Positions 33,037 to 41,695 of a DNA stretch of 64,000 nt are shown here, piece by piece. Both the position numbers and the translations under genes were made by a program. The stretch comes from Paenibacillus sp. FSL R5-0341 (GTDB lineage Bacteria > Bacillota > Bacilli > Paenibacillales > Paenibacillaceae): positions 2,108,001-2,172,000 of the forward strand of contig NZ_CP150241.1 in NCBI RefSeq assembly GCF_037975235.1, read 5' to 3'. The notes beneath the pieces were generated by a model, which was not told where the DNA came from, did no database searches, and saw only the letters and a list, made by a program, of their open reading frames with translations. The stretch's first letter is position 1, and each line of letters starts with the position of its first letter.

Positions 33037-34458
33037 ATGTATCCCCCAAGATCAGAGCGAAGTGTAAAGAAGAAAAAGGCTAGTAAACGCACCCGCAATA
33101 CAATCACAATCATCTGGACAGTTAATATTGTATTGATCATTGCAATTGGTCTGGTGGGCATTTTTTATGTCATGAATACACGTCAGCAACAGGCAGACCA
33201 GCCAGTGAAGCAAGAAATAGTCGATCAGGATCAGCCTTCCATTGGAGACGATGCCAAAGGCGGCGATCAAGTAAGTTCTCCAGACACGGAATCTGATGAG
33301 ACTTCGGATGAAGGTCCCAAAGCTACGGATGAAGAGACAACAGAGGATGCAGAAAAGACAACGGGCGCAGCGACATCTGACTCTTCAGGCAACTCCAGTG
33401 GCGGGAAGACGGATTCCGGAACGAAAAAACCTGCGGCAACGTCGACACCATCCAGCACCAAGGGAAATGCAGGTGCGGATACCGAATCAGGGACGTCGAA
33501 ACCTTCCAATTCAGCGAAGGATATCACGATTAACTTTGTTGGCGATATCCAGTTCTCAGGTAAAGTTGCTGAACTGCTGGATAAGAACGGTTATGACTAT
33601 CCCTTTGCCAAGCTCGGCAGATTATTCAAGGATGATGATCTTACCATCGGTAACCTGGAGACACCCATAACCCTGGGTGGTACCAGTGCGGCGGACAAAA
33701 CGTATGTCTACAAATCATCGCCCAAAGCATTGGCGGCAATGGCCTCTGCAGGTTTTGATGCTGTGAATTTGGCTAATAATCATATTCTGGATCAGGGCGT
33801 AGAAGGCTTGGTGGATACGTTAACCTATCTCAAGGAGTATGGCATAGCTCACACTGGAGCAGGGATGAATAGAGATGAGGCTTATGCACCAGCTTACCTG
33901 GAACGTAAAGGCATGAAGATCGCACTGCTGGGCTTCTCCCGAGTGGTACCGGAAACGAGTTGGAAGGCGGAAGGCAATCGGGCTGGTGTGGCTGAAGCCT
34001 ATGATTCCACAGGAGCAGTCAAAGCCATCCAGGAGGCCCGTCAGAAGGCAGATCTGGTCATTGTGGTTGCACACTGGGGAGAGGAACGGGTAAGTAATCC
34101 GAATAGTGACCAGACCCGATTGGCTCATGAGTTTGTAGATGCAGGTGCGGATCTGGTCATAGGTGGTCATCCTCATGTGTTGCAAGGGTTGGAGTACTAT
34201 AAAGGGAAGTGGATTGCATATAGTACGGGGAATTTTATTTTCTCCAGATCAACAACCGAAGAAACGTGGAAAACGGCTGTGTTTCAGGCGCGCTGTAGTA
34301 GCGACGCGAATTGCAGTATGAAAGTGATCCCTTATGAAGCAGGGCTTGGTCAGGCCATTCCGATGATCGATGAGGCGAATAGACTGCTGCTGGAGCAGAT
34401 GGCAAAGCTTTCTCCAGGCATTCGATATGATGCAAGTGGAGTCGCTTCGCCAAATTGA
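33037..34458 (+). CDS. CapA family protein (membrane-anchored metallophosphatase-like)
   Basis: 473 residues from ATG 33037 (GAGGAGTTGCTT upstream). A basic N-terminus (SVKKKKASKRTR) and one membrane helix (about 24-46) anchor it; a 100-residue Ser/Thr/Glu/Asp-rich linker follows, then a CapA/PgsA-type domain. Metal-binding motifs of the calcineurin-like fold are seen: FVGDIQFSG, IGNLETPI, LANNHILDQG, VVAHWGEE and GGHPHVLQG. Related to the PgsA/CapA subunit for poly-gamma-glutamate, but pgsB/pgsC are absent, so capsule synthesis is not implied. Likely a wall-space enzyme. A gdpD gene follows 24 bp downstream. Confidence 0.9.
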   Translation: MYPPRSERSVKKKKASKRTRNTITIIWTVNIVLIIAIGLVGIFYVMNTRQQQADQPVKQEIVDQDQPSIGDDAKGGDQVSSPDTESDETSDEGPKATDEETTEDAEKTTGAATSDSSGNSSGGKTDSGTKKPAATSTPSSTKGNAGADTESGTSKPSNSAKDITINFVGDIQFSGKVAELLDKNGYDYPFAKLGRLFKDDDLTIGNLETPITLGGTSAADKTYVYKSSPKALAAMASAGFDAVNLANNHILDQGVEGLVDTLTYLKEYGIAHTGAGMNRDEAYAPAYLERKGMKIALLGFSRVVPETSWKAEGNRAGVAEAYDSTGAVKAIQEARQKADLVIVVAHWGEERVSNPNSDQTRLAHEFVDAGADLVIGGHPHVLQGLEYYKGKWIAYSTGNFIFSRSTTEETWKTAVFQARCSSDANCSMKVIPYEAGLGQAIPMIDEANRLLLEQMAKLSPGIRYDASGVASPN

Positions 34459-34482
34459 GAACCTTTTTGAGGAGGGAATCGA

Positions 34483-35235
34483 ATGAACAACCTTTGTGTA
34501 GCGCACCGTGGATTTTCTTCCATTGCACCAGAGAATACGATGGCTGCATTCCTTATGGCTATGGAACGGCCAGAAGTTCAGTGGATGGAGCTGGATGTGC
34601 AGTTGTCACGTGATGGTGTGCCCGTGATCATTCATGATTTTACAGTGGATCGTACGACGAATGGCAAGGGCTTGGTTCGGGAAACCAATTGGGCTGATCT
34701 GCAACGCCTGGATGCCGGAGCATGGAAAAACAAGACCTACAAAGGAGAACGGATTCCGGCTCTAAGTGAACTGCTTGATCGTTCGTGCGGTAGAGTGCGT
34801 TTGAATATCGAACTGAAAACGCAGGGGGATATGTATCCTGGTCTGCCTGCCGCGGTTATATATGAAGTGAGAAAAAGACATATGCAGAATGATGTGGTGA
34901 TCACTTCATTTGAACCTGCTGCTCTGATTGAAGTGAAAAAACTTGCACCGGAGATCCAGACGGGGCTTATTATCGACGCACGACCAGGTGATCTGTTAAC
35001 CGCACTGCGGCAAATGAATTGCACATTCCTCTCGATTGGATATACCAATGTAGATAAATCCTTAATGAACGAGATGCGGAGTGTAGGCATTCGTGTGATG
35101 GCTTGGACGGTGGATGACAAGACGATTATGAAGAGACTGGCGGCAGTAGATCCAGAGCTTATGTTGTGTACAAACCGACCTGACGTATGGGAACATGCAT
35201 TTCAGGAGACGAGTAGCCGATTCTTCAGACCGTAA
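34483..35235 (+). CDS. Glycerophosphodiester phosphodiesterase
   Basis: 250 residues. Cytosolic GDPD: AHRGFSSIAPENT (His8, Arg9), ELDVQLSRDGVPVIIHD (Glu/Asp metal ligands and catalytic His), LNIELKTQG and VMAWTVDD. It hydrolyses glycerophosphodiesters from phospholipid breakdown to sn-glycerol-3-phosphate and an alcohol. No signal peptide. ATG 34483 follows GAGGAGGGAAT, 24 bp after the CapA-type gene, so they may share a transcript. Confidence 0.94.
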   Translation: MNNLCVAHRGFSSIAPENTMAAFLMAMERPEVQWMELDVQLSRDGVPVIIHDFTVDRTTNGKGLVRETNWADLQRLDAGAWKNKTYKGERIPALSELLDRSCGRVRLNIELKTQGDMYPGLPAAVIYEVRKRHMQNDVVITSFEPAALIEVKKLAPEIQTGLIIDARPGDLLTALRQMNCTFLSIGYTNVDKSLMNEMRSVGIRVMAWTVDDKTIMKRLAAVDPELMLCTNRPDVWEHAFQETSSRFFRP

Positions 35236-35282
35236 TTTACTCCATATACACTAATGAATCCGATAAAGGTGGTTATATACCC

Positions 35283-35915
35283 ATGTTGACTAACATTCGC
35301 AATGTATACTGTGTAGGACGCAATTATAAACTTCACGCGGAAGAATTGGGCAACGCAGTTCCGGATGAGCCGATGATCTTTATGAAACCTTCTCACGCAG
35401 TTGTATCCCTGAATGGTGAAACCCTTGAATTGCCTGCTACCCAAGGTGAGGTTCACTATGAAGCTGAACTGGTCGTGCAAATTGGCCGTAGTTATGAGCC
35501 AGGTGTGGCGGTAGATGAGCTGGTGGATGCGTATGCGTTTGGTATTGATTTTACGTTACGTGATGTACAGACTGTGATTAAGAAAAAGGGTCACCCTTGG
35601 ACAGCGGCCAAAGGGTTCAAAAATTCTGCACCAGTTACGGTATTTCAGGCATTTCCAGGTGCAGCAGCGTTGCTGGAGAAAGACTTTACATTGACCAAAA
35701 ATGGTGAGGAAGTTCAGCGTGGTAACATTCGTAACATGATCTTCAGTTTACAGGATATTGTGGATTATGTAGGTCACCATTACGGCCTGGGGCCGGGCGA
35801 TGTCATTTTTACAGGAACACCGGAAGGTGTTGGACCAACACAAGCAGGAGATGTGCTCGAACTGGCATGGGACGGCGAATCCTTGGGTGCCTGCACGATT
35901 GGGGGAGCCCAATAA
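35283..35915 (+). CDS. Fumarylacetoacetate hydrolase family protein
   Basis: 210 residues. Short FAH-type enzyme: NVYCVGRNYKLHAEELGN, FMKPSHAVVS, metal-ligand Glu pair in HYEAELVVQIG, the DFTLRDVQ Asp and TGTPEGVGP. Family members are acylpyruvases, oxaloacetate decarboxylases/tautomerases or ring-cleavage product hydrolases, dependent on Mg2+/Mn2+. In Bacillales this form (YisK-like) often acts on oxaloacetate; that is inferred. ATG 35283, AAAGGTGG upstream. Confidence 0.92.
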   Translation: MLTNIRNVYCVGRNYKLHAEELGNAVPDEPMIFMKPSHAVVSLNGETLELPATQGEVHYEAELVVQIGRSYEPGVAVDELVDAYAFGIDFTLRDVQTVIKKKGHPWTAAKGFKNSAPVTVFQAFPGAAALLEKDFTLTKNGEEVQRGNIRNMIFSLQDIVDYVGHHYGLGPGDVIFTGTPEGVGPTQAGDVLELAWDGESLGACTIGGAQ

Positions 35916-35958
35916 GAGGATTACACATCATACCTGCTTGAGATGAAGAGGGTACAAG

Positions 35959-35985
35959 AAAGGGGCGTGCATACGCTCCTTTTTG
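35959..35985 (+). terminator. Terminator after FAH-family gene
   Basis: AAAGGGGCGT-GCAT-ACGCTCCTTTTT, one mismatch. Confidence 0.7.
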
Positions 35986-36037
35986 CTGTGCTATCATGGT
36001 TGTCTTCAAATCTCTATCGAGAGGATACGCTACTAAT

Positions 36038-36445
36038 CTACGCCAAGCTGTATGCTGTATTTGCGCTCTGTGTGACCAACTCTTCCAATTCAGCTTGTTG
36101 TGCAGCATGTTGCTCCGAGCTGATACTTCCCCTTGCGAGTCGCTCATCCAACTGCTCCCTGAGTTGCCTTACTTGTAAAGCTATGACCTCATTCAAGTTA
36201 CCGTTGTTTTCTTCCGCAATCGTCCTCAGCGATTTGCCGCTGTACAGTTCCTGATACAGATCCGCTTCTGAAGGCTGATTCAGAGCGGTTAGTAGCTCGT
36301 CACTGCTTCCCTCACGAGTATCCAAATCAACGATGGACCATTTAGCAGTAGGTATGGGAGAGATGGCCGATTGGCCCCAGGCTGTTCCGGCGAAGGACAT
36401 AGTGACAATCATTGTGCCTATAATAATGACTCTTTTCATGTTCAT
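36038..36445 (-). CDS. Exported hypothetical protein
   Basis: 135 residues from ATG 36445 (GAGGATTATCCAT upstream); a longer reading from 36655 is not supported. Signal peptide MNMKRVIIIGTMIVTMSFAG with AWGQ cleavage near residue 24. The mature part is Glu/Gln-rich and helical: LYQELYSGKSLRTIAEENNG, VRQLREQLDERLARGSIS, EQHAAQQAELEEL. The segment SGKSLRTIAEENNGN followed by helices resembles small secreted proteins with a repeated helix motif in Bacillales. Function unknown. It is divergent from the marR cluster. Confidence 0.75.
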   Translation of the reverse strand: MNMKRVIIIGTMIVTMSFAGTAWGQSAISPIPTAKWSIVDLDTREGSSDELLTALNQPSEADLYQELYSGKSLRTIAEENNGNLNEVIALQVRQLREQLDERLARGSISSEQHAAQQAELEELVTQSANTAYSLA

Positions 36446-36617
36446 ATGGATAATCCTCATTTCTGTAGTTGAGTACGAACTGAATCGTAGCTTTTCATTG
36501 ATGTTTCGATCTGAGAATAGTGTAAACGGGAAACCTGAAGTGAAACTTAAAACAGGATAAGTAATTTCAAACCGGCGGGGAATGACTGTAAAAGTAGATC
36601 TATATTCCAATTCACAC

Positions 36618-36647
36618 TTGACAGGTTGGGTTAGTTGGTTATATGAT
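36618..36647 (+). promoter_or_regulatory. Promoter upstream of marR cluster
   Basis: Perfect -35 TTGACA (36618-36623), 18-base spacer, TATGAT (36642-36647). A short transcript from it would hit a strong hairpin at 36728-36778 before reaching marR at 36819. The 373-bp gap 36446-36818 otherwise contains only AT-rich sequence with a CATT-AA-ATG-like half palindrome near 36669. Confidence 0.65.
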
Positions 36648-36727
36648 GATCTCAATTATTTTAATACTCATTAAATGAACAGTGAACTAATTTGAACTGA
36701 AAACAGAAGCGAGCTGATTGGACCACC

Positions 36728-36778
36728 AAAGGCTCCCGGGACTACTCCACTATGGAATGTCCTCGGGGGCCTTTTTTT
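36728..36778 (+). terminator. Leader terminator / attenuator before marR
   Basis: AAAGGCTCCCGGGACTACTCCA (5' arm, 36728-36749) pairs with TGGAATGTCCTCGGGGGCCTTT (about 36753-36774), followed by T. The stem is about 22 bp with a few mismatches. No gene lies between the promoter at 36618 and this hairpin. Confidence 0.75.
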
Positions 36779-36818
36779 GTGCGCTGTTGAAGCTTCAGAT
36801 GAATAAGGAGGATATGGA

Positions 36819-37376
36819 ATGAGCGATAGAGATTGGGAAGCATTGGAGCGGACGGACTGGTTATTCCGCAAAATGGTCAGACGATTCGTCAAAGAGCGGG
36901 ATCGCATCTCTGTAGAGGGCATCAGCCTGCCGGGCATGCTTATCCTGCACAAAATCATTCGTGAGGGAGAACAGCGGCTTGGGGATTTGGCAGAACAGTT
37001 GGATTTTACATCCGGTGCCATTACTGCTCTAACTGATAAGTTGGAGAAAAAAGGACTCACCATCCGCAGACGAAAGGAAGACGATCGCCGGACGGTTTTA
37101 CTGGACATCACATCCAGCGGGCGGGAGATGTATGCGAGAAACAGCAACATTGGAGCCCGATGTATCACGCTTCTGTTTGAGGGTTTTACAACGGAGGAGC
37201 TGGAGCAGCAAAGTCAATTCTATGAGCGGGTGGTAGCGAATCTGGAGGGGTTCTCGGACACGGTGCTGGAATTGGCGGAGAACAACGGGATACAAGAACA
37301 TGATCGGTCCTCCACAAGTAACCTTGAGCAGAAGCAGCGGGACAATACCGGGAAGAGTAACTATCTCAGTTATTGA
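36819..37376 (+). CDS. MarR family transcriptional regulator
   Basis: 185 residues. MarR winged helix: LPGMLILHKIIREGEQRLGD, LAEQLDFTSGAITALTDKLEKKG, RRRKEDDRRTVLLDIT (DxRRxxxxxT wing). The last 40 residues are a hydrophilic extension beyond the usual MarR length. ATG 36819 with AAGGAGGA upstream. First gene of a run with the arylsulfotransferase-like gene (64-bp gap) and the ABC transporter genes; it is likely their local regulator. A leader terminator precedes it. Confidence 0.92.
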   Translation: MSDRDWEALERTDWLFRKMVRRFVKERDRISVEGISLPGMLILHKIIREGEQRLGDLAEQLDFTSGAITALTDKLEKKGLTIRRRKEDDRRTVLLDITSSGREMYARNSNIGARCITLLFEGFTTEELEQQSQFYERVVANLEGFSDTVLELAENNGIQEHDRSSTSNLEQKQRDNTGKSNYLSY

Positions 37377-37440
37377 AATTGAATCAAGTAGTGATATTCG
37401 ACACTCCATTCTACAAAACATTCTAGGGGAGAGATGATCA

Positions 37441-38889
37441 ATGGGACACTCAACAATATATCCAACTGGAGCAACGCTATACAATCCGGACAAGGCTTGG
37501 GGGGGTTATACCGTCTATCAGGCAGGTGAGGAAGGCGTTGTGTTGATCGATATGAATGGCAAGGAAGTTCATCTGTGGAAAGGATTGTTAGGATTTCCGG
37601 CCAAAATATTGCCTGGCGGCTACGTGCTGGGCAGCACGGGTCGGAGAGATCCGAAGTTCGGTATTCAGGACAATGTTGATCTGGTCCAAGTGGACTGGGA
37701 CGGCAACATCGTATGGAAATACAATAGCTACGAACACATCGAAGATCCGGGGTATGAGCCACTGTGGTATGCGCGCCAGCATCATGATTACCAGCGTGAG
37801 GGTAACCCGGTAGGTTACTATGCACCTGGGCTTGCGCCGAAGACGAAGAGTGGTAAAACGCTGATCCTCGCTCACAAAAATGTGAGTAACCCGCAAATTT
37901 CAGATAAGCCATTGCTTGATGATGCCATTATCGAAGTGGATTGGGAGGGGAAGGTACTCTGGGAGTGGCTGCCTAACGAACACTTTGAAGAATTAGGTTT
38001 TGATGAAGCTGCTCGAAATGTTCTGTTCCGTGATCCGAATACACGTTCTTTCGGTCATCTGGGTGGTGGCGTTGGTGACTGGTTACATATTAATTCTGCT
38101 TCTTATGTCGGACCCAACCGTTTCTATGAAGAAGGAGACGAACGGTTCCACCCCGACAATATTATCTGGGATGCCAGAGAGGCCAACATAATCGCCATTA
38201 CAGACAGACAGAGTGGAAAGATCGTGTGGAGATTAGGGCCAGACTATACTTCACCTGAAGTGAAACACATCGGCACAATTATTGGGCAGCATCATGCACA
38301 TATCATTCCCCAAGGTCTACCGGGAGAAGGCAACTTGCTTGTATTCGACAATGGCGGCTGGGCAGGTTACGGCCTTCCGAATCCGGCTTCCCCATTTGGA
38401 TTGAAACATGCGATTAGGGATCACTCCCGTGTACTGGAGATTAACCCGGTCACCCTGGAGATTGTCTGGCAGTATACCTCGGCAGAAGCAGGTTTCTCGG
38501 TTCCGACGGATTCTTATAAATTTTATAGCCCATACATCAGTTCCGCCCAGCGTTTACCTAACGGCAACACCCTGATAACCGAGGGTTCCAATGGCAGATT
38601 GTTCGAAGTCACAGCTGAGCATGAGCCGGTCTGGGAGTATGTCTCCCCATACACAGATGGGCGGAATACCAATATGGTCTATCGCTCATATCGAGTTCCT
38701 TATCAGTGGGTTCCTCAGCTGGAAAAACCGCAAGAGGTTGTCATCGAAGCTATTGATGTCTCCACCTACAGGGTGACGGGAGCAGCACCCAAAGGTTCTG
38801 CATCCATCGTGAGCGTAGAGACAACTCTTCCTTTTGTGGAGGGTGCAGCCTGTGTGGCAACGTCGGATGAAGGCAAGTCAGGCGGTTAG
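37441..38889 (+). CDS. Arylsulfotransferase (ASST) family protein
   Basis: 482 residues with repeated beta-propeller blades of the form VDWDGNIVWKY, VDWEGKVLWEW, GKIVWRLGP and LEIVWQYTS. His-rich motifs typical of the family: YARQHHDYQ, GDWLHINSA and IIGQHHAHIIPQG ... GNLLVFDNGG, and LITEGSNGRLFEV. ASSTs transfer sulfuryl groups between phenols without PAPS. Unlike the periplasmic enterobacterial enzymes this has no signal peptide, so it is cytosolic. ATG 37441 follows GGGGAGAGATGATCA. With a sulfonate-type ABC transporter downstream, a role in organosulfur use is plausible but inferred. Confidence 0.88.
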   Translation: MGHSTIYPTGATLYNPDKAWGGYTVYQAGEEGVVLIDMNGKEVHLWKGLLGFPAKILPGGYVLGSTGRRDPKFGIQDNVDLVQVDWDGNIVWKYNSYEHIEDPGYEPLWYARQHHDYQREGNPVGYYAPGLAPKTKSGKTLILAHKNVSNPQISDKPLLDDAIIEVDWEGKVLWEWLPNEHFEELGFDEAARNVLFRDPNTRSFGHLGGGVGDWLHINSASYVGPNRFYEEGDERFHPDNIIWDAREANIIAITDRQSGKIVWRLGPDYTSPEVKHIGTIIGQHHAHIIPQGLPGEGNLLVFDNGGWAGYGLPNPASPFGLKHAIRDHSRVLEINPVTLEIVWQYTSAEAGFSVPTDSYKFYSPYISSAQRLPNGNTLITEGSNGRLFEVTAEHEPVWEYVSPYTDGRNTNMVYRSYRVPYQWVPQLEKPQEVVIEAIDVSTYRVTGAAPKGSASIVSVETTLPFVEGAACVATSDEGKSGG

Positions 38890-38928
38890 GCGTCAAGAAT
38901 CATGACTAGATCGAATGGGGTGTATATT

Positions 38929-39872
38929 GTGAGAAAACCATCCATAGTAAACGGCGTATTGATATTATTCCTGGCTACGGCACTCCTATTATCTGGATGT
39001 AGTTCAGTCGCAGCAGGATCGGGAACCCAAGTCGCTACCGGCAAAAATGCCGATAATGTAAAAATTCGAATCGCAGATACGAGTACCAACCCAACGTTCA
39101 GGGTAGCCATTGCCAAAGGTTTCTTTGAAAAAAGGGGCATTGATGCAGAAAGTATTACGTTTGGCTCACCGGCTGAAGGTGTAAATGCACTGTTTATTAA
39201 ACAGGTAGATATTGCGTATGGAGCCGATTTCCCCGTATTGAATGCTCTGGCTATCAGAGCGGAGCGGATTTGAAAGGCAAGAAAGTGAGTTTCATTCGAG
39301 GTACATTTATCCCGTATCTATGGGATGAGTATTTGAAAGATCAGGGATTGGCGCTCAGTGATGTGACGCAAATTGGTCAGGGGGCTTTTGATGAGTCCTA
39401 CATTGCACTGAAACAGGGAGACCTTGATGCCACTTGGGTAATCGGTTCCGCGTTAACTGATAAATTCGATGCACTCGAAGGAGTGCATCAGCTGACGGAT
39501 ATGTCCGAAACGCCTATACGCCTTGGTATGGGACTGATATCGAGTAATGAATTCATTCAGGCGAACCCCGAAACGGTAAGTGATTTTCTTGCGGCGCTTG
39601 ATGAGGCATCCACGTATGCGCAAGCGCATTCTGAAGAGGTTGCAGATCTGATGTATAAAGAGACCAAACAGCCTAAAGATGCCACGTTGAAAGACCTTCC
39701 AATCAATCCATGGGAAGTTGGATTTACGCAGGCCGCTTATGACAGTTTGGCAGGTCAGAAACAATATATGGTGGATACCGGAATCATTGAGCAGGATTTT
39801 GATCTCGATACCAAACTGAATCTGACTTCTCTCCAACAGGCGCTACCGGATAAAGTGACTTATAGTAAATAA
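38929..39872 (+). pseudogene. Broken ABC transporter substrate-binding lipoprotein (SsuA/NrtA/TauA type)
   Basis: Two overlapping reading frames together encode one binding protein. The first (from GTG 38929, GGGGTG upstream) has a signal peptide with lipobox LLLSGC and the SsuA-like start IRIADTSTNPTFRVAIAKGF to DIAYGADFPVLNAL, then ends at TGA 39271-39273. The second continues in another frame as SGADLKGKKVSFIRGTF to QQALPDKVTYSK (stop 39872). Family proteins have about 25-30 residues (hinge region) between LNAL and SGADL that are absent here, so an internal deletion changed the frame near 39245-39262. The ATPase and permease genes downstream are intact. Confidence 0.85.
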
Positions 39873-39899
39873 TTTATATTCGAATGGGAGGTGTCCGTT

Positions 39900-40676
39900 A
39901 TGTCTTTACCTGCAACTCAGCATACCATTCATATTGAACAGCTGAGGAAAACGTATCACGCCCCGAGCAATGGGGATGTGCATTATATCATTAAGGATGT
40001 CGATCTGGTCATTAAGGGAGGAGAATTCTTTGTCCTGCTTGGTCCCAGCGGGTGCGGGAAGTCAACGTTGCTGAACATGATCGCGGGTTTTATCTCCAAG
40101 TCGGGTGGACAGCTCAAGGTAGATAACAAGGAGATTGACAGACCGGGCAGGGATCGGGCGATGGTATTTCAGCAGGCCGATTCGTCTCTTTTTCCATGGT
40201 TAACCGTGAGGGAGAATGTTGAATTCGGGCTTCGAATGTCCAAGGTGCCAAAGACACAACGGCGTGAGATCTCTGATCGTTACATTCGGCTTGTTGGACT
40301 GAGTGCTCATGAGGGCAAATTTCCGAAAGAGCTATCAGGTGGCATGAAGCAGCGGGTTCAATTGGCCCGGGTACTTGCGAATGACTCGGCGATCTTGCTG
40401 ATGGATGAGCCATTCGGTGCACTGGACGCGATGACGCGACGGACCATGCAGAAGGAACTGGTGAATATTTGGAAAGAAACCCATAAGACCGTTATTTTTG
40501 TCACCCACGATATTCAGGAAGCACTATTGCTTGGTGAGCGCATAGGCATTATGTCCGTAGGTCCATCTTCGAATATAACGGATATTTACCACAACAACTT
40601 ACCTTACCCGAGGAACATCGCCTCGTCTGAGTTCAACACTTTGTATGACCGAATTCAAGGCCACTTTGAAGAATAA
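39900..40676 (+). CDS. ABC transporter ATP-binding protein (SsuB/TauB/NrtD type)
   Basis: 258 residues from ATG 39900 (GGGAGGTGTCCGTT upstream). Walker A LGPSGCGKST, Q-loop MVFQQ, signature LSGGMKQR, Walker B LLMDEPFGALD, and switch His in VTHDIQEAL. It powers uptake of sulfonates, taurine, nitrate or thiamine precursors. Gene order regulator-ASST-binding protein-ATPase-permease supports an organosulfur substrate. 17-bp gap to the permease start, so co-transcribed. Confidence 0.94.
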   Translation: MSLPATQHTIHIEQLRKTYHAPSNGDVHYIIKDVDLVIKGGEFFVLLGPSGCGKSTLLNMIAGFISKSGGQLKVDNKEIDRPGRDRAMVFQQADSSLFPWLTVRENVEFGLRMSKVPKTQRREISDRYIRLVGLSAHEGKFPKELSGGMKQRVQLARVLANDSAILLMDEPFGALDAMTRRTMQKELVNIWKETHKTVIFVTHDIQEALLLGERIGIMSVGPSSNITDIYHNNLPYPRNIASSEFNTLYDRIQGHFEE

Positions 40677-40693
40677 CTGAGGTGATATGTGAG

Positions 40694-41467
40694 ATGAAAT
40701 GGTTGGAGAAAAAATGGGTGTCAATCCCGCTTCTATGGGTAACGGTCATCTTAATCTGGCAGCTCGGTGCCCTCATCTATGGGCCTGACGTAATCCCTGG
40801 TCCGTGGCACACGATTCTGGGAGCACGTGAACTGATTGCTGATGGTACCCTGATGCAGTATATCGGAATCAGCTTCACTCGTGTACTGGCGGGCTGGGTA
40901 CTCGGAAGTATCATTGCCATCCCGGTAGGGCTGATTATTGGCAAAGTTCATCTCATCCGGCTGTTCGCCGAACCGTTCCTTAACTTTATACGTTTTATCC
41001 CGCCGATCGCCTTTATTACCTTATTCCTGGTGTGGTTTGGCATTGGAGAGCAATCCAAGATCGCGCTTATTATGTACGCAACCTTCTTCATTGTTGTGTT
41101 GAATACACTGACAGGCGTGCTCTCCGTTGAAGAAGATAAAATCCGGTCGGCCCGCAGTATGGGAGCTAATGAAAGGCAGATTCTGCTGCATGTGATTGTT
41201 CCGGCAACAACCCCGTATATCTTCACGGGTGTGCGACTGGCGATGGGAACTTCTTATATGGCCATAATCGGTGCTGAGATGATTGCCTCGAATGAGGGAG
41301 TCGGTTACTTGATATGGAATTCAAGACTCTTTTTCCGGACGGATTGGATCTTTGTCGGGCTGATTTCCCTGGGCTTTATGGGATTCCTGACGGATCGATT
41401 GTTCAACTGGTTTGGTCGCAGAGTACTCTACCGATATGGAGTCATTGGAGGAGCAAAGCGGGTCTGA
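40694..41467 (+). CDS. ABC transporter permease (SsuC/TauC type)
   Basis: 257 residues from ATG 40694 (GAGGTGATATGTGAG: Shine-Dalgarno at about 9 bases; a GTG at 40682 is inside that site). Six membrane helices and the BPD_transp_1 coupling loop EEDKIRSARSMGANERQILLHVIVP (given here as its key part, RSARSMGA-x5-LLHVIVP). Last gene of the marR cluster, closed by a terminator. Confidence 0.94.
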   Translation: MKWLEKKWVSIPLLWVTVILIWQLGALIYGPDVIPGPWHTILGARELIADGTLMQYIGISFTRVLAGWVLGSIIAIPVGLIIGKVHLIRLFAEPFLNFIRFIPPIAFITLFLVWFGIGEQSKIALIMYATFFIVVLNTLTGVLSVEEDKIRSARSMGANERQILLHVIVPATTPYIFTGVRLAMGTSYMAIIGAEMIASNEGVGYLIWNSRLFFRTDWIFVGLISLGFMGFLTDRLFNWFGRRVLYRYGVIGGAKRV

Positions 41468-41541
41468 ATTAGAACCTAGGAACACCGAATTACAGACGTT
41501 ACTTGAAAAGGAAAGTTATCTTGTTTTAACGTTTAATCAAT

Positions 41542-41584
41542 AACCTGTTTTGGTACTTCTACACGAGGCTAAAACAGGTTTTTT
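41542..41584 (+). terminator. Terminator of the ABC transporter cluster
   Basis: AACCTGTTTT ... AAAACAGGTT followed by T run; 19-base loop. Confidence 0.8.
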
Positions 41585-41695
41585 GTGTGCTGGCGTAAGG
41601 AGTTTCGGCATTGGCATCAAACCGTGGTATAATTGAATTTCAAAAATACAATAAACGTCATGCGGGCTGTACATACGCTGCATGCAGGAGACATT

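Noticed and set aside
33037..34458. Poly-gamma-glutamate capsule operon
   Set aside because: Only the CapA/PgsA-like protein is present; the synthase genes pgsB and pgsC are missing.
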